Below, piece by piece: positions 34,879 through 46,219 of a stretch of DNA of 64,000 bases. The notes under the pieces were generated by a model. It had not been told where the DNA came from and did no database searches. It saw nothing but the letters and a program-made list of their open reading frames with translations. The translations under genes were made by a program, and so were the position numbers. Positions within the stretch are counted from its first letter, which is position 1. Every line of letters starts with the position of its first letter. The stretch comes from Dipteronia dyeriana (lineage: Eukaryota > Streptophyta > Magnoliopsida > Sapindales > Sapindaceae), in contig CM065295.1 in NCBI GenBank assembly GCA_032871835.1, forward strand, positions 20,346,501 to 20,410,500, in the 5' to 3' direction.

Positions 34879-34960
34879 AGTCGTTAATACTAGCCACACC
34901 ACTAGAGAAAAGAAAACCAATCTACTCTCGTTTTAGGGTTGCAGAGAAAACCTAGAAGAG

Positions 34961-37640
34961 AGACTTAAAAAAAGATAATAGTTCCGTACATAATAACAAC
35001 TTAATTGTAATAATTTACGAATCATTTACTAACTTATATTTATTGTTTTTTAAGTTAAGTTAAAATCAGATTACTTGTTAAGTAAAACAAATCCCAAATA
35101 TAAACTACATCCCCATAATTTTCATTCTAACAATTATAAATTTTTTACGACATATTACAATTAAACTGAACGGTCTCACCGATAACATCCCACGAACAAG
35201 TTTTTCTTTCAACTGCGGGTTACTTCTGGTCATATAAGGTTTGATGATATCAAGTTAATTCCATATTAGATCAATCATCAATCTATTAGTAAGCTGAGTA
35301 GCCGACTTACATAGACTTTTTCAATACGTGTGTGCTTTCTTGTGCTAATGTTTATCCCTCCACCTTTGAATTGACACTTGACAAGTCAGTGACGATAGAT
35401 TTGTACGGGTAGGCTCCTTCAATAATTCGATCGAGTTATAATATGACAGACCCACCCCCATGAATGATTAACAATGACTTCCATGGAATTCTAGATCCCC
35501 AGTTGCCCATGAAAATAACTGGCAGATGTGAGATGTTCTCTTTTTAAAATATTTAAATAAATATCAATTCGGAAAAAAAATATCAATTTTGGATGTACAA
35601 TAAATATCGTCACTCTTCAATTTCAACTCTTCCTTTCAATATATATATTGTTGTACATATTATACAATTATATTTAAGAAAGAATTCATTCTACTTCCAT
35701 TCTCATATTTTATATATTTTTTATGATTATGACTTGTAAGGCTATATAAATGAACTCTTACCTTTGCATGTCATGGATGTCAGTATTGTGTTATCACCAA
35801 CAACAATGTGTATCCTTGGTCATAAGGAACTGACACGCCTAAAGTGGTTTCTAAAATATACGAGTGTATTTTTATCCCGTAAGTATACATATCGTTAAAC
35901 GGTCGTATAACAGTGAGTATGAGTTCGTTCCATAGGAAGATGTCATCGGTATACCATTCATAGTTAGGGATTATTAAAAGTAACGTAAATAAGAATATGT
36001 AAAGTGTAAACATATTTGGTTGTGCTCGAATATGAAAGTGAAAGCAAGATTCATGCAAATATAGAGGGGTGAGAATATACTTGAAGGAATAAAGATTCAC
36101 TTCCCTTTTGGACTACCCTTTTCTCTCCACTTTTATTTTGTGTTTATTCTATTATGTTATTATTTTAGTGTTCATTCTTAATCATTTCACGATATATATA
36201 TACTTACAAACCCCCTTACTTACTTTCAATTTTTGGATCAAAATCCAAAGGTTATTGTTTATTCTCTCTCCTAACCCACCGCTTACACAACAATCTTGAT
36301 TTTAATCAAAATGATAAAAAGTGGATTTATATATAAGTTTCTATAAAGGGGTTTGTAGACAAGAAGCCTTGTTTGTATATATATAATAAACATTAAAAAG
36401 TTTCCTGTCCGATAATGGTCCGGGCCATAATTTCGGGTCCGCCTGGCAAACGTGGCCCCAAAGTTTTTCTTAAAACTATTACGATATTTTAAAATTTTAT
36501 TTAATTATTATTATTTTAAGTAGAAAGTTATGGACTTAAAAGTTGTTAATGGTCCACGTGTCTTGTGACCCATGATGAACTTGGGATATTATGATTATAT
36601 TTCCTGTTTTAACTATTTCTATTTTCGTTCCCAACTCCAAATCTCCAATTACTCATAAAGTTTTTTTTTTTTTTTTTTTTTTAACAAGTGTAAAAATAGA
36701 TAATGGATCTCTTGTAAGTTGTAACTACACTCTTTCTCCATAAAAAATTTAAAAAGCAGTAGAGAAGTATGTGTGTTTTAAAATAGGTACGAAGCCTTCT
36801 AACAGTACAAATTTATGGGCCTAAAAGGTGTTAAAAGCCCATGTGTATTGTTTATGACCCTAGATAAGCTTGGGCTATTTAATATATATATATTTGTTTT
36901 ACTATTTTGATTTGCGGTCCCAGCTTAGATCACTCGAGAAGTAAACAATCTTGTTCACATAATATTGTTGTGTTGTATCATTTTTATTTATTTTCTTTTC
37001 TGTTTAACTATATTTATTTTCGTTTCCAACCCCAGCCATTACAAATTTTTTAGACTATCAAATATCAATCACTCCAAAGTTAAACATGAGAGAAAAGAAG
37101 TATAAAATTTTGGTACATATTGTCGTGTCCTTTTTTTTTTTTTGGGTGCTTGTTAATTGTGTTAGGTTAGTACACCACTGCGATTTTGTGAGTTCACGTC
37201 GTATTTCAGTCCCCCAAATAAAAATTATATTGTAATATCTAAAAAGAGAAATTGTGTTAGGTTAGCTATGTTTTTATAAGTGAGTTGTGTAAAGCTATTT
37301 AATGGACGTAATTATATTACAGGAATTATGGAAGATTTTCATAGTAGAGTAGTTAAATTCTAGGAGTTATATCTAAAAATCTGAACGTGATTAACAAAGA
37401 GACGAGAGTTATATTATCTTTCAATATAACGTTTAGTTACAATATAGTTGATGAGACCGGCCAAGACCGATCCCAAACCCTTACAGTAAATTTTGTTGTT
37501 TGACATGACAACTAATATTGAGTTTAAAAATGTTCTTTAAAACTTATTTAACGCCTCAGATATGTACAAGTATAGTAACTTGCAGCTTGATTGTTGACAT
37601 TTTTTTTAAAATTTAATGAAATAATATTTGGATTGCTTCT
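34961..37640. other. AT-rich intergenic sequence with a diverged duplication
   Basis: No gene. Two similar stretches at about 36530-36660 and 36810-36925 share TTAAAAG-TGTTAA, GTCCACGTGT / GCCCATGTGT, GACCC and CTTGGG-TAT phrases, so an old tandem duplication is likely. A poly-T run is at 36661-36682. The piece 35800-36000 reads like non-coding retroelement debris, but I could not assign it. Confidence 0.4.
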
Positions 37641-38172
37641 AAAGGTGAATTTTGTGAAAAGGAGTTCAAGCAAGAATATTGTGGGGAAAGGATTTTTCAA
37701 GGAATAGTGTTTGATCATTTTTTTTCTTCTTCAGAATTTAGAGGGATTAAATTCGTATTCTTCTTTCCATTTTTAGGTAAAATTGCTTGTTTATTGTTGC
37801 TTTTTACTTTTTAGTCTTTTATCTTTGAATTCTTGTGTTTTTTTTGGGTAAAGCTTGCAAAATGTATTATTTGGATTTTGTTAACAATTTGAATAATGAT
37901 AATGAAGTTAATTAGGAATTTAAAATACGTTTTATGAGTTTTTTATTATGTATTATTTAGATTTTATAATATATATAGTATGTTTTAATTGGATTTTATA
38001 ATATATTACAACTTATGTAACATATTTTATTTAGATATTGTAATATATTATATTGATATGACTTATGTAGTTATGTGACATGTTTTATTTTGATTCTGAA
38101 TATGTTTTGATTTTAAATGAATTATCAAATATATAAAATATAAATATATATTATTTTAATTGACAAGTTTTA
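37641..38172. repeat. Tandem duplicate, copy 1 (empty site of the MULE)
   Basis: TTGCTTCTAAAGGTGAATTTTGTGAAAAGG... continues unbroken through GAGTTCAAGCAAG-AATATTGTGGGG to GAATTTAGAGGGATTAAATTCG and ATGTTTTGATTTTAAATGAA. The same order is found in copy 2, split by the MULE: 38173-38213 joined to 44565-44835. This copy shows what the target looked like before insertion. Confidence 0.85.
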
Positions 38173-38203
38173 TTGCTTCTAAAGTGAATTTTGTGAAAAG
38201 GAG

Positions 38204-38213
38204 TTCAAACAAG
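38204..38213. repeat. 10-bp target-site duplication of the MULE, left
   Basis: TTCAAACAAG here is repeated at 44555-44564 on the other side of the element. In the unoccupied copy the sequence is TTCAAGCAAG, present once. Confidence 0.85.
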
Positions 38214-38669
38214 GTGGAAATGGTGAGGAATGTCACCTTTTTTTGGGTCACTTGCAGTGATGTCACCGTTATAATAAATTAAATTTAAAAGACACATATT
38301 ATGGTGAGCTACCAAAATTGCCCTTAAATAATCGATATTTTATTCTTTAAAGGATGTCGTCCAATTTAGTTGTCTGAAAATCAATCACCTACTCCATTTT
38401 TTCTTCAGAAAATGAGCTCCATTTCAGATATTGTAGAAGAAGGTAAATTAATATTTCTGATCTTCATTTCCATTTTTTATTGTATTTCTGTGTGGTATAA
38501 CACTGTATGAACATGCTGTCTCAATTTTTTTATGTTGATGTCCTGGAGTTGTAAACTTTTTACAAAGAATGAATGAACATGTATGCATATTTTTTTGTAT
38601 ATATATTTGGCCGAGTTGAGTTGTAGTGGTGCAAACAAGTTTTTAATCTTGGGCATAAAAGCTGGAAAG

Positions 38670-39135
38670 GTTTTAAAAAAAGCTCGAGACATTTGTAAAA
38701 AAGCTTGGAAATTTGAAAAAAAGCTCGATCCAAAAAATAGATGCTGGATACGTAAAAAGAAAAGCTCGATCCCTCGAAAAAAGGCTTGATCCATCAGAAA
38801 AAAAGCTCGATAAAAAAAAAGCTCGATCCTTGACAAAAAAGCTCGATCCCTCACAAAAATAGCTCGACCTCTCACCGAAAAAGCTTGATCCCGCACAAAA
38901 AAAGCTCGATCCCACACAAAAAAGCTCGATTCCTAAAAAAAAAAGTTCGATCCGTAAAATTAAAAGGTCGAGCCATATTTGAAAAAAGCTCGAGCCATAT
39001 ATTAAAAAAGCTCGATTATGTAGAAAAAGAGCTCGGTTTTGAACAAAAAAAGCTCGATCCCGTTAGAAAAAGCTCGATCATGTACAAAAACGGCTCGATC
39101 ATGTACAAAAAAAACTCGATCAGTTTTAAAAAAAG
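38670..39135 (+). repeat. AGCTCGATCC motif array, left (about 22 units)
   Basis: Units of roughly 18-22 bases, each with a core AAAAGCTCGATCC and a variable A-rich spacer, all in the same orientation. It lies within the first intron (38443-39237) of the transposase relic. Variants CTTGA, GTTCGA and CTCGAG occur, but most keep CTCGA. Apparent ORFs through it are artefacts of the period. Confidence 0.92.
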
Positions 39136-39241
39136 CTTAGTATCTTACACTTTTGATTTTTGTTTAATCCTTTATAATTGTAAATTTAATATGAATTTTT
39201 TTTTCTTATTAATGGTTTTTGATGTTGGTTTTGACAGGACA

Positions 39242-41150
39242 ATGGATAGGGTGAGAATAGTCATATCTTACAACGGTCGATGGGAGCAATTACCAGACGG
39301 AAATCAGAGGTATTTAGGTCCCGATAACCAAGATTTGTATGTGTCAAAGAATTTGAGTTACGACGAACTGGTGTCGATCGTGCAAACCATTGTGAATTTT
39401 GATTAGAACAAATACAGTGTTGAGCTACAGTCTCTATCGATTGTTCCTGGGACTACATGTCGTACATTTATAAGAAACAATGATGATGTTCAGTTTATGC
39501 TAGGGGAGGATAAGGTGATCCCTCAAGTATGTGTTAGTATAATCGAGAGGCCAGCAGGAGGTGTCATTGGTGAAGATATCCCTCATCCTGATAACACCCA
39601 AAAATTTTGATCGTCAGGCGGAAGTAACCGGTTGTTCACAGAAAGAAGTGGGATTGATGGTCGGGAAAACATATGTGCTGTCCCACCGGAAGTAGCCGCC
39701 CATGATAATAGACCGGGACCTTAATTCGACGATGTACTTGGTTGTCATATTGAGATGAATGGTAGAGAGTACAACCACCAATACACTGAGATCTACAATG
39801 ACATCAACAATGAGAAGATTACAACACTGAATGTTGGGGTGAATCATGAGGTGGATAATGAGGGCAATTTCAATTCTGTAGAAAATGTAGAGGACAATCA
39901 GGATGTTGAAGAACCTGTCGAAACCGAAAGACGTGTAAGACATGTACACAGATTTAGTTCCAGTGCACATAGCTGGGACTTCTGAGGGGAGGGCTAATGT
40001 AACTCCAGATGATTCTGATAATGCCACAACATGGGTTATTCCAGAAGCAGAATCATACTCGTTTGGTATTGGTGGAAGCAGGACTTGGTTGAAGATGAAC
40101 CTACAAGCATGATATATAAAGGATAATTTTTTCCAATGAAAAAGGATTTGAAGAGATTAGTAGGCCATTTTGCAATGCAGCAGAACTTCGAGTGGAAGGT
40201 GAAAAGATCCAATAAGATAACATTACATCTAGTTTGTTTGATGGGAAATTATACGTGGAAGTTAAGAGCGGTGAGGAGAGATGAAGGCACATACTTTCAA
40301 GTAAGAAGTTTTGACAACGAACACACTTGTCCGTTAGAGGAAATTCACCGCCGGCACCGATAAGCTAGTTCAGTCATAATTGGAGAAGTTATTGCACCTA
40401 GACTGCAACAACAAGATGGTCGACTAATGCGTCCGAAGGACATAATCGCCGTCATGAAATCAATGTATGGAATCCAAATCATGTACAGTAAGGCACACGC
40501 CACCCTCGATTATGCGTTGTCATTGACATATGGAACGCATGAGGAAACCTTCCAATTGCTTCCATCATTTGGTTACGTTTTGGAACAACAAAATCCCGGC
40601 ACAATCACTGACTTACAGTGCGACGAAGATGGTAAATTTTTGTACTTCTTCATATCGATTGGTGCCTCAATTAGAGGGTTCCGGACGTGTATGCATCTAG
40701 TCATTGCCGTTGATGGTACCCATTTGAAGGGACGATTTCGGGGTACAATGTTTGTTGCAACAGCACAAGATAGGAACGAACAGGTGTATCCAATTGCTTT
40801 TGGGTACGACGACTCAAAAAACAACCTTTCATGGGAATGGATTTTGGATTGCTTGAAGGGTGCCCTAGGTCATATTGATGGCTAGTTTTCATTTTCGATA
40901 GGCATGCAAGCATTGAAGCAGGGATTTCTAAAGTGTTCCATTATGCCACCCATACCATATGTTGCTGGCACTTTGCTGAAAATGTCAAAAAGCAATTTCA
41001 TAGGAAGGATGTTGCCACAATAAAGGACAAAGCAGACCACGCATACACCGAGTTTGAATGTAACCAGCATATGGAAGAGTTAAGAAACTTGCACCAAAAT
41101 GCATACGATTATGTAATTGATGCCGGTCCACATAAATTAGAATAAACAAG
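39242..41150 (+). pseudogene. MuDR-type (MULE) transposase relic
   Basis: An acceptor TTGACAG precedes the ATG at 39242. N-terminal part RVRIVISYNGRWEQLPDG to about 39403, where a TAG interrupts. A middle section follows (about 39480-40130) with acidic stretches. The DNA-binding Mutator domain is at about 40130-40360: FAMQQNFEWKVKRSNK, RRDEGTYFQVRSF, ending at a TAA. The MULE transposase domain is at 40427-41145: MRPKDIIAVMKSMYGI, then MHLVIAVDGTHLKGRFRG with the first catalytic Asp, YPIAFGYDDSKNNLSWEWIL, a frame change after GHIDG, DRHASIEAG (second Asp), and CCWHFAENVKKQF. The C-terminal SWIM zinc finger is absent. It once catalysed cut-and-paste transposition; at least three lesions and the missing C-terminus make it inactive. 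Confidence 0.88.
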
Positions 41151-41344
41151 AAATGTACATCCATTTGTATTATAAAAAGTTGGACTCACTGTTCCCCGTT
41201 GATGTTCCTCTTGAAGGCCTTGTATGCCGCAAGGTGGTCAGCATCCACTAGTCCGTGGGGGTCAAAAATGTGTTCACGGACTCGGGTTGTGTCCCAATCT
41301 CTTTGGACGGTATGGATCTGTGTAAGGGCTCACCAACTGCCATC

Positions 41345-41640
41345 CGCGCTTACCTAAATGCTTCGATGTATTAGCAGGGGGAAGGGATCGCTTCGACGGC
41401 ACAGACGTATTGGGTAGGAGAGGGGACCGCTCCGACGGCACTGACATGCTGGGTGGGGGAGGGGACCGTTCCGACCGCACGGACTAGCTGGGTGGGGGAG
41501 GAGACCACTCTGAAGACACGAACGTGCTGGATGGGGGAGGGGACCGCTCCGAAGCCACATACGTGCTGGGTGGGGAAGGGGACCACTGTGGCTGAATCAA
41601 TGTGCTAGGAGGTGGGAGGATCGATGTGCTAGGAGGTGGG
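41345..41640 (-). repeat. Pro-rich coding minisatellite in the DUF1985 gene
   Basis: Six to seven units of about 42-48 bases of the type GGGTGGGGGAGGGGACCGCTCC, encoding SERSPPPPST-like repeats on the minus strand. It is open in more than one frame, so several overlapping ORFs appear. Confidence 0.8.
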
Positions 41641-43389
41641 ATGATCGATGTGCTGCGAGGATGGGGGCCATCCCAGTGTGTACGCATGGTCGAACCTTGA
41701 AGCCCCCAGATCATATCCAGTAACAATCGGTGTTGCTGCTGACGATCCTCATCACTCTTCCAGATCATGTCCAATAACTCCAAGTGTTGACGTTGTCGAT
41801 CCTCGTCACTCTTCCGGAGGGCTTCACGCACATCGTTCAACATATCTGCCCACAGAGCCTGAAATCATGTTTACATTGTTAGAAAAAACTATCAACACGT
41901 GTTAGTAAAAAACACTAAACTTTGTTTTCAACTAACCTCTCCATCACTTCCAATGCCCACACCGAGAATCCCCTATAGATATACCATGTCCGGGGTGGAA
42001 AACCGAACCCGCCTACGCCTATGCTTTTGCCTTTCTTGTTGAGGGTCTGTCTCATATCCCTCACTGTCACTGGGCCTCAAACCCCCAACAGAGGGCTCAG
42101 ATCCCTCACTGTCAATGGTCTTGTCTGTACCACTGATCCTGCCTAAGGTGGTCTGATCAGAGACCTCAGGCGGCATATCAGCCATGCCATCTTCTACATA
42201 TAGGCTCCCCCCATTGTCTAGCCAGGCATAGTACGGTGACTGTCTCTCAGCTGGTGTCGGCACCAGTTCCTTGATCTCAAACATCTGAAATATTAGTTAG
42301 AACAATGTCATTGTACAAATACTAACTAATAAAAACATTAACAAAATAAATACATACCCTGGCTTTGAAAATCTTTGCTAGCTTCTTCCCTCTCTGTTGT
42401 TTGGTCAACTCCCACTTCAAAATATGGGGAGTCAGATCAGTAACCCTCTGGGCACCGACCGCTTCAGCCAAAATCAGGGATCACCTCCAAAGCAAATATC
42501 TGCATCAAAGATAAGTACGATAAGTACGATAAGTATTCATACAATTTTGGGCACCAACAATAAAGTACAATTTGTAGGTCGAACTTCTTACCAATAGGGC
42601 ATGAGATAGACCGTATATATTGTAGGTCTCCACCCTGTGTACGTCAGCGCTTTTTTCCTGCTGGCGTCGCTCGAACCCGTCTCTTCGCCCGTCAAGCGCA
42701 TGCTTGAATGAGTAAATAGAATGCCTGTACACGTGGGCACCCCACGGGAACGCGTCGAACGCATCGAGCTCCTCAACCAGCCGAAACTGCCAAACTGGAA
42801 TCTTGAATCTCTCATCCACCCCATCAGTATCCAGTTCAGCATATATAAGAGGTAGAGCTTGACAACATCGTACGCCTTTTCGAACTCTACGACGGTGACA
42901 ACACTCCTAATTTGCTCCAGCGACACCTCCTCGGCTCCAGGAAAGTACCGCTCATGTATGCCATTCTCCACTGCTGCATACATGATGGTCTCCGGTAGCA
43001 CTCCAAAACGCAGTCCGGTGATCAGACAAAATTCCACCTTCGAAAACCTCACCGACTGGTTTCCTAACATGAAGTGCATCTCATATGTTGGGCCGTTATG
43101 ATGGAGCTCCCTTAAAAGCAACCGATGGATAATACCATCGGAAAACTTCATCTCCCTATGTATCGTTAGGAAATGCCCGAAACATGACGCCATGAACCGC
43201 CGGCGGTCTTCATCTCCAAATTCTATAGGGACACGGTTCAACGTGTCGTCTGTATGGGTGAGGGCATCAAAATGGTTGTGTCGTGTCAATTTGCCCTCGT
43301 ACCAGTATCATTCTGGAGTTTTAAGCGAATCCCTCAATCTAATTCTCATCTGCAATGTAACATAAATACAACATCATTAAACAGAACAA

Positions 43390-44150
43390 ATAAAAAAGCT
43401 CGATCCAATTTTAAAAAAACTCGAACCTATTGAAAAAAGCTCGAATCCTTTTTTAAAAAGCTCGAATCCTTTTTTAAAAAGCATGATCTCTTTTAAAAAA
43501 GCTCGATCCCTTTAAAAAACGCTCGATTTACAAAAAGGCTCGATCCCTTTCAAAAAAGCTCGATTGCTTTATAAAAAAGTTCGATTCCTTTTCAAAGAAG
43601 CTCGATCCCTTTTAAAAAAGGCTCGATCCCTTTCAACTAGACTCGATCCAATTCAAAAAAGTTCTATTCCTTTTCCAAAAAGCTTGAAACCTATTCAAGA
43701 AACCTATTCAATAAACCTCGAGCCTTTTCAAAATGGCTCGATCCAATCCAAAAAAGCTCGATTCATTTTTAAAAAAGTTCGATCCCTTTCAAAAAAGCTC
43801 GATCCCTTTTAAAAAAGGCTCGATCCCTTTTTCAAAAAGGCTCGATCCCTTTTTCAAAAAGGCTCGATCCCTTTTCAAAAGGCTTGATCCCTTTTCAAAA
43901 AAGATCGAAACCTATTCAAAAAAGCAAGAAACATATTCAAAAAAACTCGATCTTTTCAAAATGGCTCGATCCAATTCAAAAACAGCTCAAACCTATTCAA
44001 AAAAGCTCGAAACCTATTCAAAAAAGCTCGATTCGATTTCAAAAAAGCTCGATTCCTTTTCAAAAACGCTCGATTCCTTTTCAAAAAAGCTCGATTTACC
44101 AAAACCTAATTTTCACGAAAAAATAAGCTCGATTCTCTTGAAAAAGTCTC
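43390..44150 (+). repeat. AGCTCGATCC motif array, right (about 36 units)
   Basis: Same core as the left array (AAAAGCTCGATCC), here with spacers of the type CTTTTCAAAA and CTATTCAAAA, again all in plus-strand orientation. It lies in the first intron (43350-44330) of the minus-strand DUF1985 gene, so its transcript would carry the complement of the left array. Confidence 0.92.
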
Positions 44151-44564
44151 GATACCCAGATTTCATCTTCCTCAACTGATATTCAACCAAATTATAAACC
44201 CTAACCTAAACCACAACCATTCTCACATCTCTATTTAAACCGGTTTATACATTTGCTATCAACAAAACTCAATTCAAACATGTAATGCAAGTTAACATCA
44301 ACAAAAACGAGGAAAAATAACCAATCTTACCTTTGTCAGTCGCAGCTCTTCCGGTCACTTCACCGTCGATTAGTTTTCCATCGGTTTGACTATTGCTTCT
44401 CTCTGACTTTGAAAACGATAACTTCCTTACTGTTAAAATATTTCGGGGTACTTTTGTCTCAAAGACTCTTTTAGTGCCTTTTAAACATACATTAGTAAAG
44501 TGATGATATTTGCACAACACAGCTCTCAAATGGTGCCAATAATTTTTTGACCCCTTCAAACAAG

Positions 44565-44835
44565 ACTATTGTAGGGAGAAGATTTGTTAAGGAACAATGT
44601 TTGATCAATTTTTTTTCCTCGGAATTTAGAGGGATTAAATTCGTGTTCTTCTTTTTATTTTTAGGTAAAATCGCTTGTTTATTGTTGCTTTTTAGTTTTT
44701 AGTTTTTATCTTTGAATTCCTATGTTTTTCGGGTTTCATCTGAATATGTTTTGATTTTAAATGAATTATCAAATATGTTATCAAAAATTATTATTATTTT
44801 AAAATATAAATATATATTATTTTAATTAACGTATC
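44565..44835. repeat. Tandem duplicate, copy 2, right part
   Basis: Continues the host sequence after the MULE: ACTATTGTAGGGAGAAG, GAATTTAGAGGGATTAAATTCG, GATTTTAAATGAATTATC. It parallels 37668-38160 but lacks about 230 bp of the middle. Confidence 0.8.
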
Positions 44836-45647
44836 ATATCGTATCCGTATCCTATTTTTTTTAGATTTACTATATCCCTGTATCAAGCCATATCTTTATC
44901 TTGTACCCATATCCGTATTCGTGCTATATAGCTCAAAACATATATTTAGCAGGGTTTTGATTTATCGAAATATCTGTCAATCCCTTACATATTAGTGGTC
45001 AGGGGTTCGGGTCCAACCATATATACTTATAAAGAGTTTTCTCACATTCTTAGAAAGTAGGTTATTCGAACGGTATTTTTTTTTTTAAATAGTTTTATAA
45101 TTTTTCTGACTCAAAATGCTTTTCTATTTTCAAACAAATTATTGTCTGTTTGTGCCAAATATTATTAAGTAGAAGAAAATAAAAGTATAAAATATCAATG
45201 ATTCTACTTTATCCAAATTTGATTTTGTAATCTGATGTCTAAATGATGTAATAATATTATAATTAATTCATTTAAATTATAGAGAAAATAACACTAGACA
45301 CCATTAATTGGTGGGTGAAGTTCTAAAAAGACCATCGACTATTAAAATTGTTCTAAAATCATTATTTTGACAAAACATTGCTTAAAAATCACCATTTTGA
45401 AAAAAAAAACATTGTTCATTGGTTGCCGTTATGTTAAAATATAATCTGTGACATGACACCCATAAAGAATTTTATGGGCAATATTATGTATTTTGATTAT
45501 TTGATTATATATAAAAATTAATGATTTAATTAATTTATTATTTTTATGGGTAATATTTCCTATTTATAGGTGACATCAAACTAATTATTATTCCCCGATT
45601 AATTTGAGGTGGCATCTAACTTATTTCATGATTAATTTATTATTTAG

Positions 45648-45702
<55 letters not shown>

Positions 45703-46219
45703 AATGATTTGGTTATAAGAATTTTATGGGTAATATTTTCTGTTTTTAAAAGTAATCATGATTAAAAAAAATATTCAAAATACAGATAAAAAAACCAGTT
45801 TAAAACTGGTTAAAAATCAATTCAAAAACCGGTACAAAACATGTTTTACTAATTTTTGACCCATATTCTAACAGGTTATAACATAAGCAAACGGGACTTC
45901 AAACAATTAATGAACAAAGTGACAACAATTAATACTTTCTTTCTATGTAATGATAAATTTGAACCATTTTTAAAAATTAACAGTTATTTAGGGATTGTTT
46001 CACCAAATTATTACTTTAGATATCGTTGACCCAAAATTATATTAGATTTATATGATTTAAATGAATAGATTAGAATATTACCATATTATTTGGATATCAA
46101 ATTTGGACAAAGTAGAATTAGTCATAAAATATAAATCACTTCTAAAATTCAACAAAATAAATTTTATTCGTATATTTTGTAATCTGTATCGGCATTATAA
46201 TTTGGGGCTGCTCATGATC
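44836..46219. other. AT-rich intergenic sequence
   Basis: No gene. Contains a (TA)n microsatellite at about 45649-45699 and similar phrases around 45470-45560 and 45720-45745 (TTTATGGGTAATATTT...), suggesting a small local duplication. Confidence 0.45.

Larger units (their letters stand above)
25486..34960 (-). mobile_element. L1-type LINE, near full length, dead, interrupted by a DNA transposon
   Basis: Read on the minus strand: a 5' leader (34960-34879), ORF1 relic (34878-about 34157), spacer, ORF2 relic (29639-25548), then a 3' end with a short A run (T run at 25486-25492). A 3562-bp Harbinger-like element (30089-33650) interrupts the spacer region. Without it the LINE is about 5.9 kb, normal for plant L1. 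No target duplication could be identified. Both ORFs have several frame changes and stops. Confidence 0.8.
38214..44554 (+). mobile_element. Mutator-like element of VANDAL/non-TIR type with motif arrays
   Basis: 6341 bp bounded by the 10-bp direct repeat TTCAAACAAG, with an empty paralogous site beside it. The ends (GTGGAAATGGTGAGG and TTTTTTGACCCC) show no inverted repeat, as in non-TIR MULEs. Contents from left: a short first exon (to 38442), an intron with a motif array, MuDR-type transposase relic (plus strand), then on the minus strand a DUF1985-type gene relic whose first intron holds a second, larger array of the same motif. Both 3' ends are missing at the convergent junction near 41150-41200, so the element has suffered a central deletion. 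Confidence 0.82.
41180..44559 (-). pseudogene. DUF1985 gene of the MULE (VANC / Kaonashi-like), decayed
   Basis: Exons on the minus strand: about 44559-44331, 43349-42592, 42499-42358, 42284-41937 and 41858-about 41180, with mostly clean GT...AG ends. Exon 2 carries the DUF1985 region: FGHFLTIHREMKFSDGIIHR, VRFSKVEFCLITGLRFG, then after a one-base frame change PVWQFRLVEELDAFDAFPWG and ETYNIYGLSHALL. Exon 3 continues with a FALEVIPDFG phrase typical of this family. Exon 4 gives FEIKELVPTPAERQ and a basic HRRRRVRFSTP, then a TAG. Exon 5 encodes a DEDRQ-QH repeat, a Pro-rich repeat, and DPHGLVDADHLAAYKAFKRN, the linker that precedes Ulp1 (C48) peptidases; no peptidase follows. In Arabidopsis VANDAL elements, DUF1985-type VANC proteins act as anti-silencing factors (from memory). 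This copy is broken. Confidence 0.75.

Noticed and set aside
35780..36100. 106-codon minus-strand ORF
   Set aside because: No recognisable domain, AT-rich chance frame.
38477..38917. Overlapping ORFs on both strands through the left motif array
   Set aside because: Open only because the unit period and A-richness avoid stops. Repetitive Phe/Ser or Lys strings, no domain.
40573..41070. Minus-strand ORFs opposite the MULE transposase
   Set aside because: Shadows of the plus-strand catalytic domain, which shows the family motifs.
38670..44150. CRISPR-like array interpretation of the short repeats
   Set aside because: Units are degenerate with short A-rich spacers, inside a plant MULE. No cas genes and no prokaryotic context.
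43564..44179. ORFs of 82-148 codons through the right motif array
   Set aside because: Same artefact of the tandem unit. The array lies in an intron of the DUF1985 gene.
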